Below are positions 22,617 to 35,499 of a stretch of DNA of 64,000 nucleotides, piece by piece (position 1 is the stretch's first letter; each line of letters begins with the position of its first letter). Made by a program: the position numbers and the translations under genes. This DNA is from Dipteronia dyeriana (Eukaryota > Streptophyta > Magnoliopsida > Sapindales > Sapindaceae). The stretch is taken from the NCBI GenBank assembly GCA_032871835.1, contig CM065300.1, positions 113,519,088 through 113,583,087 on the forward strand. Direction: 5' to 3'. The notes beneath the pieces are model-generated. The model was not told the origin of the DNA. It made no database searches and worked only from the letters and a program-made list of their open reading frames with translations.

Positions 22617-22801
22617 TTAACAAATCTTATAGCATTTTTAGTTTAACTATTATAATTGTCAAAAGTAAATACTCATAAGGTCAAAAGATTATGAGAAAAT
22701 AAGAATTGTTCGTACATCTAGATATGTATGAGGTAGACACAATTCTTTAGTTAGTCTTGAACAATATTCATAACTTAAGAAAAATGTTGGGCGCATTTAC
22801 C
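22617..22801 (+). repeat. Outer D 5' LTR, first piece
   Basis: It matches the D LTR consensus starting about 80 bp in. It ends with ttacc (22797-22801), which is repeated at 25826-25830 after the nested solo LTR. Confidence 0.8.
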
Positions 22802-25800
22802 TGGTGGGATTATTCTCGATTGTAAAAGTGTAATAATATATTTGACAATCTTTTCATATTACTAAAACTGATTTATAGTTTAACAAATCTTATAGCATTT
22901 AGAGTTTAATTATTATAATTATCAAAATTAAATAATCATAAGGTCAAAAGAATATATAAAAAAAGAAGAATTGTTCATACATTTGGATATGTATGAGGTA
23001 GACACAATTCTTTAGCTAATCTTGAATAATATTCACAACTTAAGATAAAGGTTGGGCGCCTTTATCTTTTTAAAGTTGTAGATTCTTTTGCTAGCATTTG
23101 AGTGGGATCAAATGTGTTATGATGAGTCTAAAATCATCAAAGTATGGTGTCTTTATGCAAAGGAATTTAGTGCACTAGGTGCATTGAATAGGATCACATT
23201 GAGATATTTTATCCAGAACCGTTAATATATAAAAGTTTTGACTTGAAGACAATCGAAGAGTCTATCTCAATCCTGAGATAAATGATGGACTTATGGTTGC
23301 AATTGTTATTATTTGAGCTATTAATGAGTACGATTATATAACATAGTCTATCCTCGATAGTTTGGTGGTATTTATTTGTTAATCGATAGATGACTTCATT
23401 TATAGATATGGACATCGTGGCTTCATTTATTAAATGAGAGTAGAATATTATCATATGGATGTTTTGAGGTATTGGATATTAAATCTTAACGTTAAGTTTT
23501 CAATAGTGTCTATTGAAATATGGCTTCTACACAAGTCAAAATATCCAAGTTCATTATTTGGTCATATGAGTAAATATGGTAACTTGGAGAGCTATAGGCG
23601 GTCTATGAGATCTTGGCGATTACTGATTTTCTTCACGAGGATACACTTTCTCCATTAAGACTGTCTAGGGTATGAATGAGCAATATTAACTTATTCTATC
23701 TTTATTTAAGAGTTCTATTTTAGTTCTTTAGTGGAATGAACTAAAATTAATAGATCGGATCTAAGTGAATCATTTGTTGATTGTGATTAGGTTATGTCTA
23801 TTGAAGCTTAAATTTAGATAGCCCACCAAGATCCCCAATCCACACGAACTTGCATGGATCACCTGATATATTCTACCGGACCAATTTATGTGTCTATCCA
23901 AATCCTAAGATAAATGATGGACTTATGGTTGCAATTGTTATCATTTGGGCTATCAGTGAGTACGATTATATAGCATAGTCTATCCTCGATAGTTTGGTGG
24001 TATTCACTTGTTAATCGGTAGAGTACTTCATTTATAGATATGGACATCATGGCTTCATTTATTAAATGAGAGTAGAATATTATCATATGGATGCTTTGAG
24101 GTATTGGATATTAAATCTTAACGTTAAGTTTTCAATAGTGTCTATTGAAATATGGTTTCTACACAAGTCAAAATATCCAAGTTCAAAATTTGGTCATATG
24201 AGTAAATATGGTAACTTGGAGAGCTATAGGTGATCTATGAGATCTTGGCGATTACTGATTTTCTTCACGAGGATACACTTTCTCTATTAAGATTGTCTAT
24301 GGTATGAATGAGCAATATTAACTTATTCTATCTTTATTTAAGAGTTCAATTTTAGTTCTTTAGTGAAATGAACTAAAATTAATAGATCGAATCTATGTGA
24401 ATCATTTGTTGATTGTGATTAGGTTATGTCTATTGGAGCTTAAATTTAGATAGCCCGCCAAGATCCTCAATCCACACGAACTTGCATGGATCACTTGATA
24501 TATTCTACTGGATCAATTTATGGGTCCATCTAGAATTGTATTAAGGCATGTGAACTTGTTTCTTTTAGTAAGAATGGATCTAGTTCACATGTGCACTTTT
24601 TATTTAAGTCCAATGGATTTAATAAAATAGAAAAAACAATATTTGGCCCATATATATTGCCTTGGGTGGCTAAGGCTATATATAATAGCTTATTATATTG
24701 TTTTTTATTAAATTATTTAATTAAATGGAAATTAATTAATATGTTAATTGATTAATTATTTAAATAAAAGTCAAAAAACAATTCTTAGTAGGAGTAGGTC
24801 TCCTATTGTCATATTATTGTTGGTAATATGATACGTATCAAATACTATATTTGATAAGTAGATAAATAAAAGGAATTTATTTATCTAGTCAAATTAGGAA
24901 GTATTTGATTTCTATTCAAACTCTAGCTGACAATTGGACAAATTAGGAAGTTTTAATTTAGTCACAATTTAATTATACTCAATAATTGGTCATTAAATAA
25001 ATACACTATTTGAGTTGGATTAGGAGTCTTGGTGTAGAAAAGAATTCTTCTTTGGAAAGGATTCTTGGTCGCCAAGTAAATCCACCTAAGGAAAGGATTT
25101 TTGTCCGCCAAGTAAATATTTCTTAGGAGAGGATTAGGTCTTCTGAACTAAAGACAAGTGGAATTCAGCCAACCCTAAATAAACTAGGGCCACTACATAT
25201 ATGGGATGTAGAATTCGACCAAGCCTAAGTTTTTAGTGATGAAGAAAAATTCGGCCAATGCAATTTTTCTAAGGAGAAAATTTGCCCAAGAGAGAATTTT
25301 GAGTGTAGAGAATTTGGTTCATGCTCTAGATAAATTCATCCAACTCTAAAGATTGGTGTATGAAAATTCTACAAAGAGGAAAAAGAAGAAAGAACGTTTT
25401 GTATTCGATAGTGCACTAGTATCATTTACATTAAAAGGTTTTGTGTATAACATCGAATCTAGGTTCACACGAGTTTCAATCAAATTGATTGATAATTCAC
25501 ATGTGACCAAATGTTCTTTGTTTTTCTTCTTGGAGGATTATTGTGACTAACAAAGAAAGAGATTTTGTTTGTTTCCATCCTCAGGTATACAATTTAAAGA
25601 AAGGGAGCTCACACACCTAGGTGATTCACGTTCGTGATTAGATTGGAAGATCTTGAGGATTCAATTCGACGCTAGTTCAATCATCACGAGAAAAAAGGTA
25701 CGTTACTTTTAATATATGTCAGTTGTTCTAGAGTTAAGGTTCTTTCTATTGAAGGGAATTTTTTTAAAATATACCAAACCCTGATTCTAAGCTTCCGCCG

Positions 25801-25825
25801 CGTTTTGAACCGATTTGTCCCTACA
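22802..25825 (+). mobile_element. Solo D LTR nested in the D 5' LTR
   Basis: It starts TGGTGGGATTATTC (normally TGTTGGGATTATGC) and ends CCCTACA, flanked by the perfect 5-bp duplication ttacc. At 3.0 kb it is longer than the other D LTRs (about 2.2 kb) because a segment of about 630 bp is tandemly doubled: 23262-23889 and 23890-24520 begin with the same tctatc / gataaatgatggac words and run in parallel. No gene is present. Confidence 0.85.
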
Positions 25826-28080
25826 TTACCTTGTTAAAGTTGTAGATTCTTCTGTTAGCAATTGAGTGGGATCAAATGTGTTATGATGAGTCTAGAATCA
25901 TTAAAGAGTGATGTCTGTGGGCAAAAGAATCTAGTGCACTAGGTGCATTGAATAAGATCACAGTGAAATACTTTATCCAGAACTGTCAATGGATAAAAGT
26001 TTTCACTTGAGGACAATCGAAGAATCTATCTCAATCATGAGATAAATGATGGACTTACGGTTACAAGTGTTATCATATGAGCCATCAATGAGTATGATTA
26101 TATAGCATAGTCTATCCTCGATGGTCTAGTTGTATTCATTTGTTAATAAATAGAGGATTTCATTAATAGATGTGAACATCGTGGCTCCATTTATTAAATG
26201 TAAGCATAATATTATGGATATTTTAAGGTATTGGATATTAAATCTTATGTTTTCAATTGTATCTATTGAAATAAGGCTCATATAAAAGTCAAAATATCCA
26301 AGTTCAAAATATCCAAGTTCAAAATGTGGTCATATGAGTAAATATGGTAACTGAGAGAGCTATAGGCGGTCTATGAGCTCTTGGCGATTACTGGTATTTT
26401 TCACGAAGATACACTATCTCTATTAAGATTTTCTAGGGTATGAATGAGGAACATTAACTTATTCTATTTTTATTTAAGAGGTCAATTTTAGTTCTTTAAT
26501 TGAATGAACAAAAATTAATAGATCGGACCTAAGTGATTCATTTGTTGATTAAGATTAGGTTATGACTATTAAAGCTTAAATTTAGATAGCCTGCCAATAT
26601 CTCCAATCCACACGAACTTGCATGGATTACTTAATATATTCTACCGGACCATTTTCTGGGTCCATCTAGAATTATTTTTGGATTTCGCAATCCAAAAGTT
26701 TTGGAGAGGTTCAGTCATGTCCAATCAAGACACGCAGTAACTCTTAAAAATACTTAGAATATGTGTCCAAGAATGTGGGAATCCTTGGAAGGCTTTAATG
26801 GGGTGCGACTAGTATTCCCATTAATACATTAAGAATATAATTTGCATAATTTAATTAAATGGGCTGTTTAATTATATTAAGGCATTAATTTAAGGCATGT
26901 GGACTTGTTTTTTTTAGTAAGAATGGGTCTAATTCACATGTGAACTTTTTATTAAAGTCCAATGGATTTAATAAAATAGATAAACAATATATGACCCATA
27001 TATATGGCTAGTGCGGCAAGGGCTAATATAATATACTAATATATTGTTTTTAAATTTATTTTTTAATTAAATAATTAATTAAAAGTTAAAATCTTTTTCC
27101 TAGTAGGAGAAGGTATCTTGGTGTCAAAATATTAATGGTAGTATGATAAGTATCAAACGCTTTATTTGATAAGTAGATAAATAAAAAGAATTTAATTATC
27201 TAGTAAAATTAAAAAGTATTTGATATCTATCAAAACTCTAATTGACATAGTCAAATTAGAAAGTTTTTTGATAAAATCATAACTTAATTTATATTTAATA
27301 ATTAGTTATTGGGTACATACACTAATGATATGGAATAGGAGTCTTGGTGTGGAAAAGAATTATTCTTTGGATGAAGTTTCTTGGCCAACACACAAATCTT
27401 GCTTTTAAGAGGATTTGGCCACAAGACATAAATCCTCTTAAGGAATGGATTCGGCCATGACCTATATATATCACCATGAAGAATTCGGCTAAGGCTAGTA
27501 TTTTTGGAGAGAGAATTCAGTCAAGACAAAAATCTTGGGAGAGAATTCAGCCAAACCCTAGAATTTTAAGAGAAGAAAATTCATTTTTTTTGCTCTAGAG
27601 AAATTTGACCAACTCATAAGAAAAAGGTGTGAGGATTAGACAGCATAGAGAAAAAACAGAACATTTTTGTTTTCTATAGCGCACTAGTATCCTTCACATA
27701 AAAAAGTTTTGTGTACAACATCGAATCGGGTTCTCGCGAGTTTCAATCAAATAGATTGATAATTTACAAGTGACCAAACGTTCTCTGTGTTCTCTAGGAG
27801 GATTATTATGACTAATAAAATAAAAATATTTTGTTAGTTTTCCATCCTTAGGAATACAATTCAAAGAAAGGGAGCCCATACTCATAGGTGATTCACGTTC
27901 GTGATTTTATCAGAAGATCTTACGGATTCAATTTGGCACAACTTAATTCGTCACGAAAAAAGGTATAATACTTTAATTATATGTTAATTAATCAAGGGTT
28001 AAGGTCCATTATTTTAAAGGAATTTATTTTTGAAATTTACCAATTGAATATTTTGCTTCCACCGCATGATTTTTCCTACA
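25826..28080 (+). repeat. Outer D 5' LTR, second piece
   Basis: It resumes with ttacc at 25826 and runs to CCTACA at 28080, followed by AA and the PBS. It faces the inverted D LTR at 28128-30315 across only 47 bp. Confidence 0.85.
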
Positions 28081-28082
28081 AA

Positions 28083-28095
28083 TGGTATCAGAGGC
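28083..28095 (+). other. Primer binding site of outer D element
   Basis: The sequence tggtatcagaggc lies two bases after the LTR end. It is the iMet-tRNA type with one change near the end. A leader start (ttgattaatcgatg) follows and is then interrupted at 28128. Confidence 0.9.
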
Positions 28096-28127
28096 TGGTT
28101 GTACCCTTGATTAATCGATGTAGTTTT

Positions 28128-30315
28128 TGTAAGGAAAATCGGTTCAAATGCAACGGAAGCGTGAGAAAACTAGAAAATTAGGGTTTGCGTATAAATAAAA
28201 AATTTCCCTTTTAATAACAAAAACCTTAACTCTAGATTAATTGATGTATATAAAAAGTATCGTACCTTTTTTTTCGTGATGATTGAACTAGCGTCGAATT
28301 GAATCCGTAAGATCTTCCAATCCAAACACAAACGTGAATCACCGAGGAGTGTGGGCTCCCTTTCTTTAAATTGTATACCTAACAAACAAAATCTCCTTCT
28401 TTGTTAGTCACAATAATCCTCCAAGAGAAAAACCAAGAACGTCCTGTCACTTTTGAATTATCAATCAATTTGATTGAAACTCGCATAAACCTTGATTCGA
28501 TGTTGTACACAAAACCCTTTTGATGCAAGGGATACTAGTGTACTATCAAAAAAAAAAAACGTTCCCTCTGTCCTCTATGCTTGGCCGAATTCTTCACACA
28601 ATTAGTTGGATGAAGTTTTTTTTTTATAACCATAAAAAAAAACAAATAAAAAACAACTTCTTACACCAAAAACTAAGACTTGGTCGAAATTTATAGGTAG
28701 TATATATAAGAGACCGGATCCTCTCCTAAGAAAGATTTACTTGGTGGGCAAGAATCCTTTCCTTAGGTGGTTTTACTTAGTGACCAAGAATCCTTTTCCA
28801 AAAAGAATTCTTTCCTACACCAAGAATCTTAATCCAACTCATTACTGTATTTGTGACCATATTAAAGACTTCCAAATTAGACTAGATAAATAATTTATTT
28901 TATTTATCTACTTATCAAATATAGTCTTTAATATTAATTATACTACCATAAGTAGTATAATATTAGGAGACCTTCTCCTAATAGAAAAAGGATTTTGACT
29001 TTTAATTAAATAATTAATTAATTTCAATTTAATTAAATAATAAAATAAAAAATAATATATTTAGGCTTTTATATATTAAACTTGCCGCCCGTGACGATAT
29101 ATAGGCATATATATTATTTTTCTTATTTTATTAAATCCATTGGACTTTTACAAAAAGTACACATGTAAACCAGACCCATTCTTACAAAAAAAAAAACAAG
29201 TCCACATGCCTTAATATAATTCTAGATGGACCTCTAAATTGGCCCCGTAGAATACATCAAGTGATCCATGCAAGTTCGAGTGGATTAGGGATCTTGGCGG
29301 ACTATGTAAATTTAAGCTCCAATAGACACAACCCAATCATGATCAACAAATGATTCACTTAGGTCCGATCTATTAATTTTAATTCATTCCACTTAAGAAC
29401 TAAAATTGAACTCTTAAATAAAGATAGAATAAGTTGATGTTACTCATTCATACCCTAGACAACCTTATTGGAGAAATTGTATCCTCGTGAAGTATATCAA
29501 TAATCGCCAAGAGCTCATAAACCGCTTATAGCTCTCCAAGTTACCATATTTACTCATATGACCACATTTTGAACTTGGATATTTACTTGTCCAGAAGCCA
29601 TATTTCAATAGACACTATTAAAAATTTAACGTTAGGATTTAATATCCAATACCTCAAAACATCCATATGATGATATTCTACTCTCATTCAATAAATGGAG
29701 CCACGATGTCCATATCTATAAATGAATTCCTTTATCGATTATCAAATAAACACCACCAAACTATCGAGGATAGACTATGCTATATAATCATACTCATTGA
29801 TAGTTCAAATGATAACACTTGCGACCATAAGTCCATCATTTATCTCAGGATTAAGATAGACTCTCCGATTGTCTTCAAATGAAAACTTTTATCCATTGAC
29901 GGTTCTAGATAAAGTATTTCATTGTGATCCTATTCAATGCACCCAGTGCACTAGATTCTTTTGCCCAAAGACACCACACTTTGATGATTTTAGACTCATC
30001 ATAACACATTTGATCCCACTCAAATGCTAGCAAAAGAATCTACAACTTTGACAAGATAAAGGCGTCCAACCTTTTATCTTAAGTTATGAATATTATTCAA
30101 GACTAACTAAAGAATTGTGTCTACCTTATACATATCTACTTGTATGAACAATTCTTCTTTTCTCAGTCTTTTGACTTTATGATTATTTACTTTTGACAAT
30201 TATATTAATTAAACTATAAATGCTATATGATTTGTTAAACTAGAAATCACTTTATTAATATTAAAAGATTGTCAAATACATTATTATACTCTTGCTATCG
30301 AGCATAATCCCAACA
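28128..30315 (-). repeat. 3' LTR of D2
   Basis: Minus-strand start TGTTGGGATTATGCTCG at 30315, end CCTTACA at 28128; 2188 bp. It is an inverted near-copy of 25826-28080. The start resembles the TGTTGG...ATATGCC starts of Angela/BARE-type LTRs (family knowledge). Confidence 0.9.
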
Positions 30316-30330
30316 ATCTCCCACTTGCTC
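30316..30330 (-). other. Polypurine tract of D2
   Basis: Minus strand gagcaagtgggagat, directly followed by the LTR start at 30315. Confidence 0.9.
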
Positions 30331-33300
30331 TATAGCAAATGTGTCATATCTCTTATCCCCATGTTCTCTAGATACCCATCAAAACTCTTTTTTGGAAGAG
30401 CCTTTGCAAAAGGATCCGCTGGATTATCTACTGACGTGATCTTGTTAATCGTCATGTCACCCATGTGCACAATTGCCCTCAGAAGGTGATACTTTCTTTC
30501 AATGTGTTTCCCTCTCTTATGACTTCTTGGTTCTCTCGAATTAGCTACTGCTCCACTGTTGTCACAATAGATAGTGATCTATTTATTTGCATCAGGAACC
30601 ACTTCCAAGTCAATCAAGAATTAGCGGAGCCAGACAGCCTCTTTAGTAGCCTCGCATGCTGCAACATACCCGACTTCCATGGTGGAATCGGTATTACAAG
30701 ATTGATTGATACTCATCCATATGAATGCCCATCCTCCAAGTGTAAAAATAGATCCTGATGTTGATCTCCTGGAGTCAGAATCTGACAAATAATCAGAATC
30801 TGTATACCCAACGGGAATCAAATCTCCTCAAGAGTATACAAGCATATATTCTCTCGTTCTCCAGAGATACTTGAAAATATGCTTGACTGCCGCCCAGTGA
30901 TCAGGACCAAGTTTCGATTGAAACCTGCTAACTATGCCCATATCAAAACAAATATCTGGTCTAGTAAAGAGCATTGCATACATGAGACTTCCAACTGCCG
31001 ATGAATATGGAACCCTACTCATGAATTGCTCTTCATGGTTATTCTTATGAACCTATTCCTTAGAAAGTTTGATTCCATGTATGAAAGGTAACATACCTTT
31101 CTTGGAATCTTGCTTGGAAAAACTAGACAAGATTTTATCTATGTATGAAGCTTGGGATAATGCAATCGTTCTATTTTTTCTATCCTTTATGACTTGGATA
31201 CCAAGAATATAACTTGCTTCTCTTAAGTCCTTCATATCAAACTGTTTTGCTAACCATTCATTTACTGATGTCAATACACCTACATCATTTTCGATGAGTA
31301 GTATATCATCAACGTAAAGAGCTAGGAAAACCAACTTATTGCCTTTAATCCTTTTGTATACATAAGGTTCATCAAGGTTTTTAATAAATCCAAAAATTTT
31401 CACGGCTTGATCGAACCTTCTGTTCCAAGGTCTGGATGCTTGCTTCAATCCATATATTGATCTTTGCAACTTGCATACCCTTTCCTTTTGGCCTTTTTCA
31501 GTGAATCCTTCTGGTTGCATCATGTAGATGCTTTCGTTAAGACTTCCATTAAGGAAAGTTGTCTTAACGTCTATTTGTCAAATCTCTTGGTCTACAGATG
31601 CCGCAATGGATAAGAGTATCCTAATGGATTTAAGCATGGCCACATGAGAGAAGGTTTCTTCATAACCGATACCTTTCTTCTGTGTATAACCTTTAGCTAC
31701 CAATCTAGCTTTAAATGTTTCCACTTTTACATCCATTCCTCTTTTCCTCTTGTATACCCACTTGCACCCAATGGGTTTTATCCCTTTAGGAAAGTCTACA
31801 AGAGACCAGACTTTGTTTTTTAACATAGATTCAATTTCGGATTGCATTGCCTTTTGCCAATGGTGACAATCAACATCTTCCATTGCTTCCTTGTACGTAT
31901 GGGGATCATCGTCATCCAGGAGATTCTCTACAGATTCTCCTAGACCGATGTATCTCTCGGGTTGTCTACTAACCCTCCCAGTACGATGAGGTATGGTAGA
32001 TTGTTGATCTTGTGCTGGTACGGAACTTACAATTGGGCTTGGTTGTGAAACCTCTTGTGGAATTGTATCTCCCGAAAGCTCATTCAGGATAATTCTACTT
32101 TTAGGTACAAAATTATTCATATAGTCTTTTTCCAGAAATTTTGCATTTGTCGAAACAAATACTTTAAGATCTAAAGGAATATAAAAATAATATCATTTTG
32201 TTCCTTTTAGCTACCCTACAAATATGCATGTTTCTGAACGGTACTCCATCTTTTTTGTCTTTCCTTTTAGCACGTGCATAGGACATCCAAATATCCTTAA
32301 ATGTTGTAAACTAGGCTTTTTCCCGGTCCATAACTCATTCGGTGTTTTAGGAAACGACCTAGATGGTACGTCGTTTAGAATGTACATTGCGGTTTGTAAA
32401 GCATATCCCCAAAAAGAATTAGGGAGCGTTGAATAACTCAACATAGACCTAACCATGTCCAAAAGAGTTATATTTCTTCTTTCTGCCACCCCATTTTGTT
32501 GAGGTGTGCATGGTGCAGAAAACTGAGAAATTATCCCATTATCAATAAGATATTGCTGAAACTCAGCAGATAGATATTCTCCACCATTATCAGACCTCAA
32601 GATTTTTATGTGTTTCTCAAACTGATTTTCCACTTAAGCTTTAAATGCTTTGAATATGTCAAAAGCATCTGACTTATGTCTCATGAGATACACATAATCA
32701 AATCTCGAGTGATCATCCGTGAAAGTGATGAAGTACTTATATCCACCTCTAACATGAATGCTCATAGGTCCACACACATCATTGTGTGTCAATCCTAAAC
32801 ATTCGATTGGCTCTTGTGCCTTTAGTCGTAAATGACCTTTTGGTCATTTTACCTTTCAAACAATATTTCACAAGTTGGTATATCATCAACCTTTAAGTCA
32901 CTTAAAGGTCCGTCACTTACCAATCTTTAAATCCTATTAAGGTTAATATGAACTAGGCACAAATGCCATTGGTAGGTTTCATCTTTTGATAATTTTACTC
33001 TTTTATGATTCGGTTCCGTTGGTTCTGTGTCTAACAAGTGAGAAATATTTCTATGCAAATAGAATAAACCGTTTTCCAATGTACCTTTGCAAATAATTTT
33101 GTTATTCGTACTAATAATAAAACCTTTTATTAAAAGTAATCGAATATCCAAATTTATGTAGACAAGAGACCGAAATTAAATTCCTCTTGTATTGTGGTAC
33201 ATAATAAGCGTTTATTAAAGCTAAATGCCTATAGGAATCTAAATTGATTATAATATATCCCGCTACACTAGTAGACACCAATGCTCCATTGCCTAAATAC

Positions 33301-33460
33301 AAGTTGAATTCATTCTTTTTCACTCTATTCCTTTGACCCTTTTCACCATAAAGGAAACACTTCCCTTTGATCTTGGTTACTATCTCGGTCTCCTTCTAAG
33401 AAGGCTCAAGTTATTTTTTCTTTTGTTGTCTCTTGACCTTCTTACGGGTCTTTAACAGTA
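30331..33460 (-). pseudogene. D2 pol (protease to RNase H, broken)
   Basis: Reading leftward, a GAG-pre-integrase segment lies at 33323-32927 (NLISVSCLHKFGY). Integrase at 32633-32211 has [10 protein letters not shown] and [11 protein letters not shown]. The RT N-terminal part (32120-31578) shows GCKWVYKRKRGMDVK and LVAKGYTQKKG. The next part (31523-31053) shows YGLKQASRPWNRRF and the catalytic LYVDDILLIEND. RNase H runs from about 31022 to 30400. Stops or frameshifts fall near 31560, 31040, 30825, 32640 and 33110. The Tork/Angela assignment is based on these motifs and on the LTR starts. Confidence 0.88.
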
Positions 33461-33485
33461 GCAACTTACCAAGCATATGAATCTC

Positions 33486-34089
33486 TTAACCCTTGCCTTT
33501 CACAAGGATTTTTTCCGCACTTGGAAAATTTTGTATCAGACATTGTAAAGTGTATTCCTTATTATTCAAGGTGTAGTCTAACTTGAATTGATCTAAGGAA
33601 TCCGACAGTGAGTTGACAATCATGTCAATTTTGGTCTCACCATCTATCTCATCACCATTTAGTTCTGCAATGTTGAGATGTGCTATGACTTTCATCATGT
33701 GATCTTTCACACCCTGTCCAGGTTTCATCCTAAGATTCAAAAAAGTAGTCATTGTCTCTCTCTTAGTCTTCCTAGACCTCATAGCAAACATTTCCTCTTG
33801 AGACATCATTAAATCAGCAGCAGTCTCCATTCCTTCATGTTGTTGTTGCAACACGTCAGAGATGTGGCCATAATATAACATACATTTAGCCATCATATCT
33901 AAAGACTTCCACTACTAATACTCATCTCTTTGCTCCTGAGTAGATTCATTAGTTTGGTGGTTAAGGAATAGATATAACGAATTTATGTTTTTTAGCTTGC
34001 AATAACAACCCAATTTTCCTTTTCTATGTGACATAATTATCATCAGTTAAAGTATTATCGTTTAGGATGTTGATTAGGGATAGGGTCAT
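33486..34089 (-). pseudogene. D2 gag (broken)
   Basis: The likely start is the ATG at 34089-34087. The first 60 codons have several stops; the frame from 33896 to 33486 is open. It fits the copia gag domain (UBN2 type), with short motifs VLQQQHEGMETA and GQGVKDHMMKVIAHL. The zinc knuckle expected next is not recognisable. The paralogous outer copy is at 38867-39640. Confidence 0.8.
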
Positions 34090-35341
34090 GATTTCTTTAT
34101 AATAACAAAAATTATAAAAGTAAATAATCATGATAAAGCACTTTCAAATATTTATCTTGAATTAAAATAATAATTCAATCGTAAAAATTCAACGGTGATC
34201 CAACACCCATAAATGTCATACCTCCTTTGGGAGTTCGTAACATTTACTAGTTGAACTAGGTCCCACCTAATTGTTAACATAACAACCAACGTTTTCTATT
34301 TTAGCCTTGTGATTTTATTAACAAGAACTCTTGGGAGGATATTAATAAACTCACATTGAGTGTGTTACCAAGTTATCGACCTTCAATATAATCCCTCATG
34401 AATATCCCTCCTTTGGGAGTAGATATCGTTTGGCTAATTGTCTAGTCTATCCTTGTAAAGAAGCATCTAGCTAAATTCCATTCATGAATACCTCTTGGGA
34501 GGTTATTACACGAAACATAAAGATCAACCAAACTTGGAGGCCGTAGGTGTTCCAAAACACCTTCTCGCACTCAATTATTTAAGGCGTGTGATCAAATTCC
34601 AAAGAATGATTTACCAAGTTATCTAGATGTCAATTTAGATACCTAAACCATTCTATGCATGTTCATACCAAAAGAGATATATGAGTGGCACTCATATCCA
34701 CTCATATTCTATATGACATGTTATCAAACAATGACAAACATTGCAATATTTACAAAAAATATAAATAGCTACAATTTTGGTCCATCTTAGAAAAGTAAGT
34801 AAATTACATGTCTTGGAATACAAAAAACAGCTTTCTTGGCGAATAAGTCTTCATGTGACCTTCGTCGTTTGGATTCTCTCGGCTACCTCCCATGGGCATG
34901 CGAACCCTTGGCTCCTAACTATGGGCGTGCGCATGACACAACCCCAAAAAGGGCTGCCATGCGCAGCCCATGGCTTCCATAGGGCTGTCGTGCGCAGCTC
35001 ATGCCACAACAAATGTGGCCGTTTGCTCTTTGCACACACGTTTGTTGCTACGGCTCGCACGGTCCCAAACTTGTTCTGATTGTTCCCAATTCTTCAAACC
35101 TTTGAGTCTTCGATACTTGAATGTATTACAGAAGAATTTAAAATAAAAAAAAATACTGCATTTTTTTTTATTATAACAAGTGCAGTTTTTTTTTTAATTA
35201 CAACAACAAAATCAAAAAAAACTTAGCAACTAACAAGAAGGTAATTATGGCGATAATAGACCACCCTTCTTGTTACAATCCAAAACAATAAATACAATGA
35301 AATTCTATGACCAAAACTGAGCAATAACAAACCACATATAA

Positions 35342-35387
<46 letters not shown>

Positions 35388-35483
35388 AATACCTAAAATG
35401 TCATCTCTTTCTAAAACATGCATATATACAATAAAAAGAAAACGATCCACGAACACATACATCAATTAATCAAGGGTACAACC
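34090..35483 (-). other. Leader of D2 with stem-loop array and GC-rich block
   Basis: This is 1.4 kb of untranslated leader between PBS and gag. Four short self-complementary words lie at 34221-34233 (cctcctttgggag), 34326-34337 (aactcttgggag), 34406-34420 and 34489-34502, spaced roughly 80-105 bp; counterparts exist in the outer copy. A GC-rich block at about 34870-35065 has a 24-bp direct repeat (34951-34974 and 34982-35005, starting gggctg). An AT dinucleotide run lies at about 35342-35385. Confidence 0.7.
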
Positions 35484-35497
35484 AGGCTCCGATATCA
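35484..35497 (-). other. Primer binding site of D2 (decayed)
   Basis: Minus strand tgatatcggagcct, against the usual TGGTATCAGAGCC. The changes are mostly transitions. It lies next to the LTR end at 35500. Confidence 0.8.
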
Positions 35498-35499
35498 AT

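Noticed and set aside
22617..25825. CRISPR-like array from the repeated D segments
   Set aside because: The repeats are long, diverged LTR segments without regular short repeat-spacer structure.
29667..29882. Similar frames of about 70 codons recurring at 23209, 23886, 29667, 37065, 43131 and 45046
   Set aside because: They recur because they lie in the same part of every D LTR copy. They have no recognisable domain, and position inside an LTR argues against a gene.
35223..35465. Frame with an Ile-Tyr repeat on the minus strand
   Set aside because: It arises from the AT dinucleotide run at 35342-35385 in the D2 leader.
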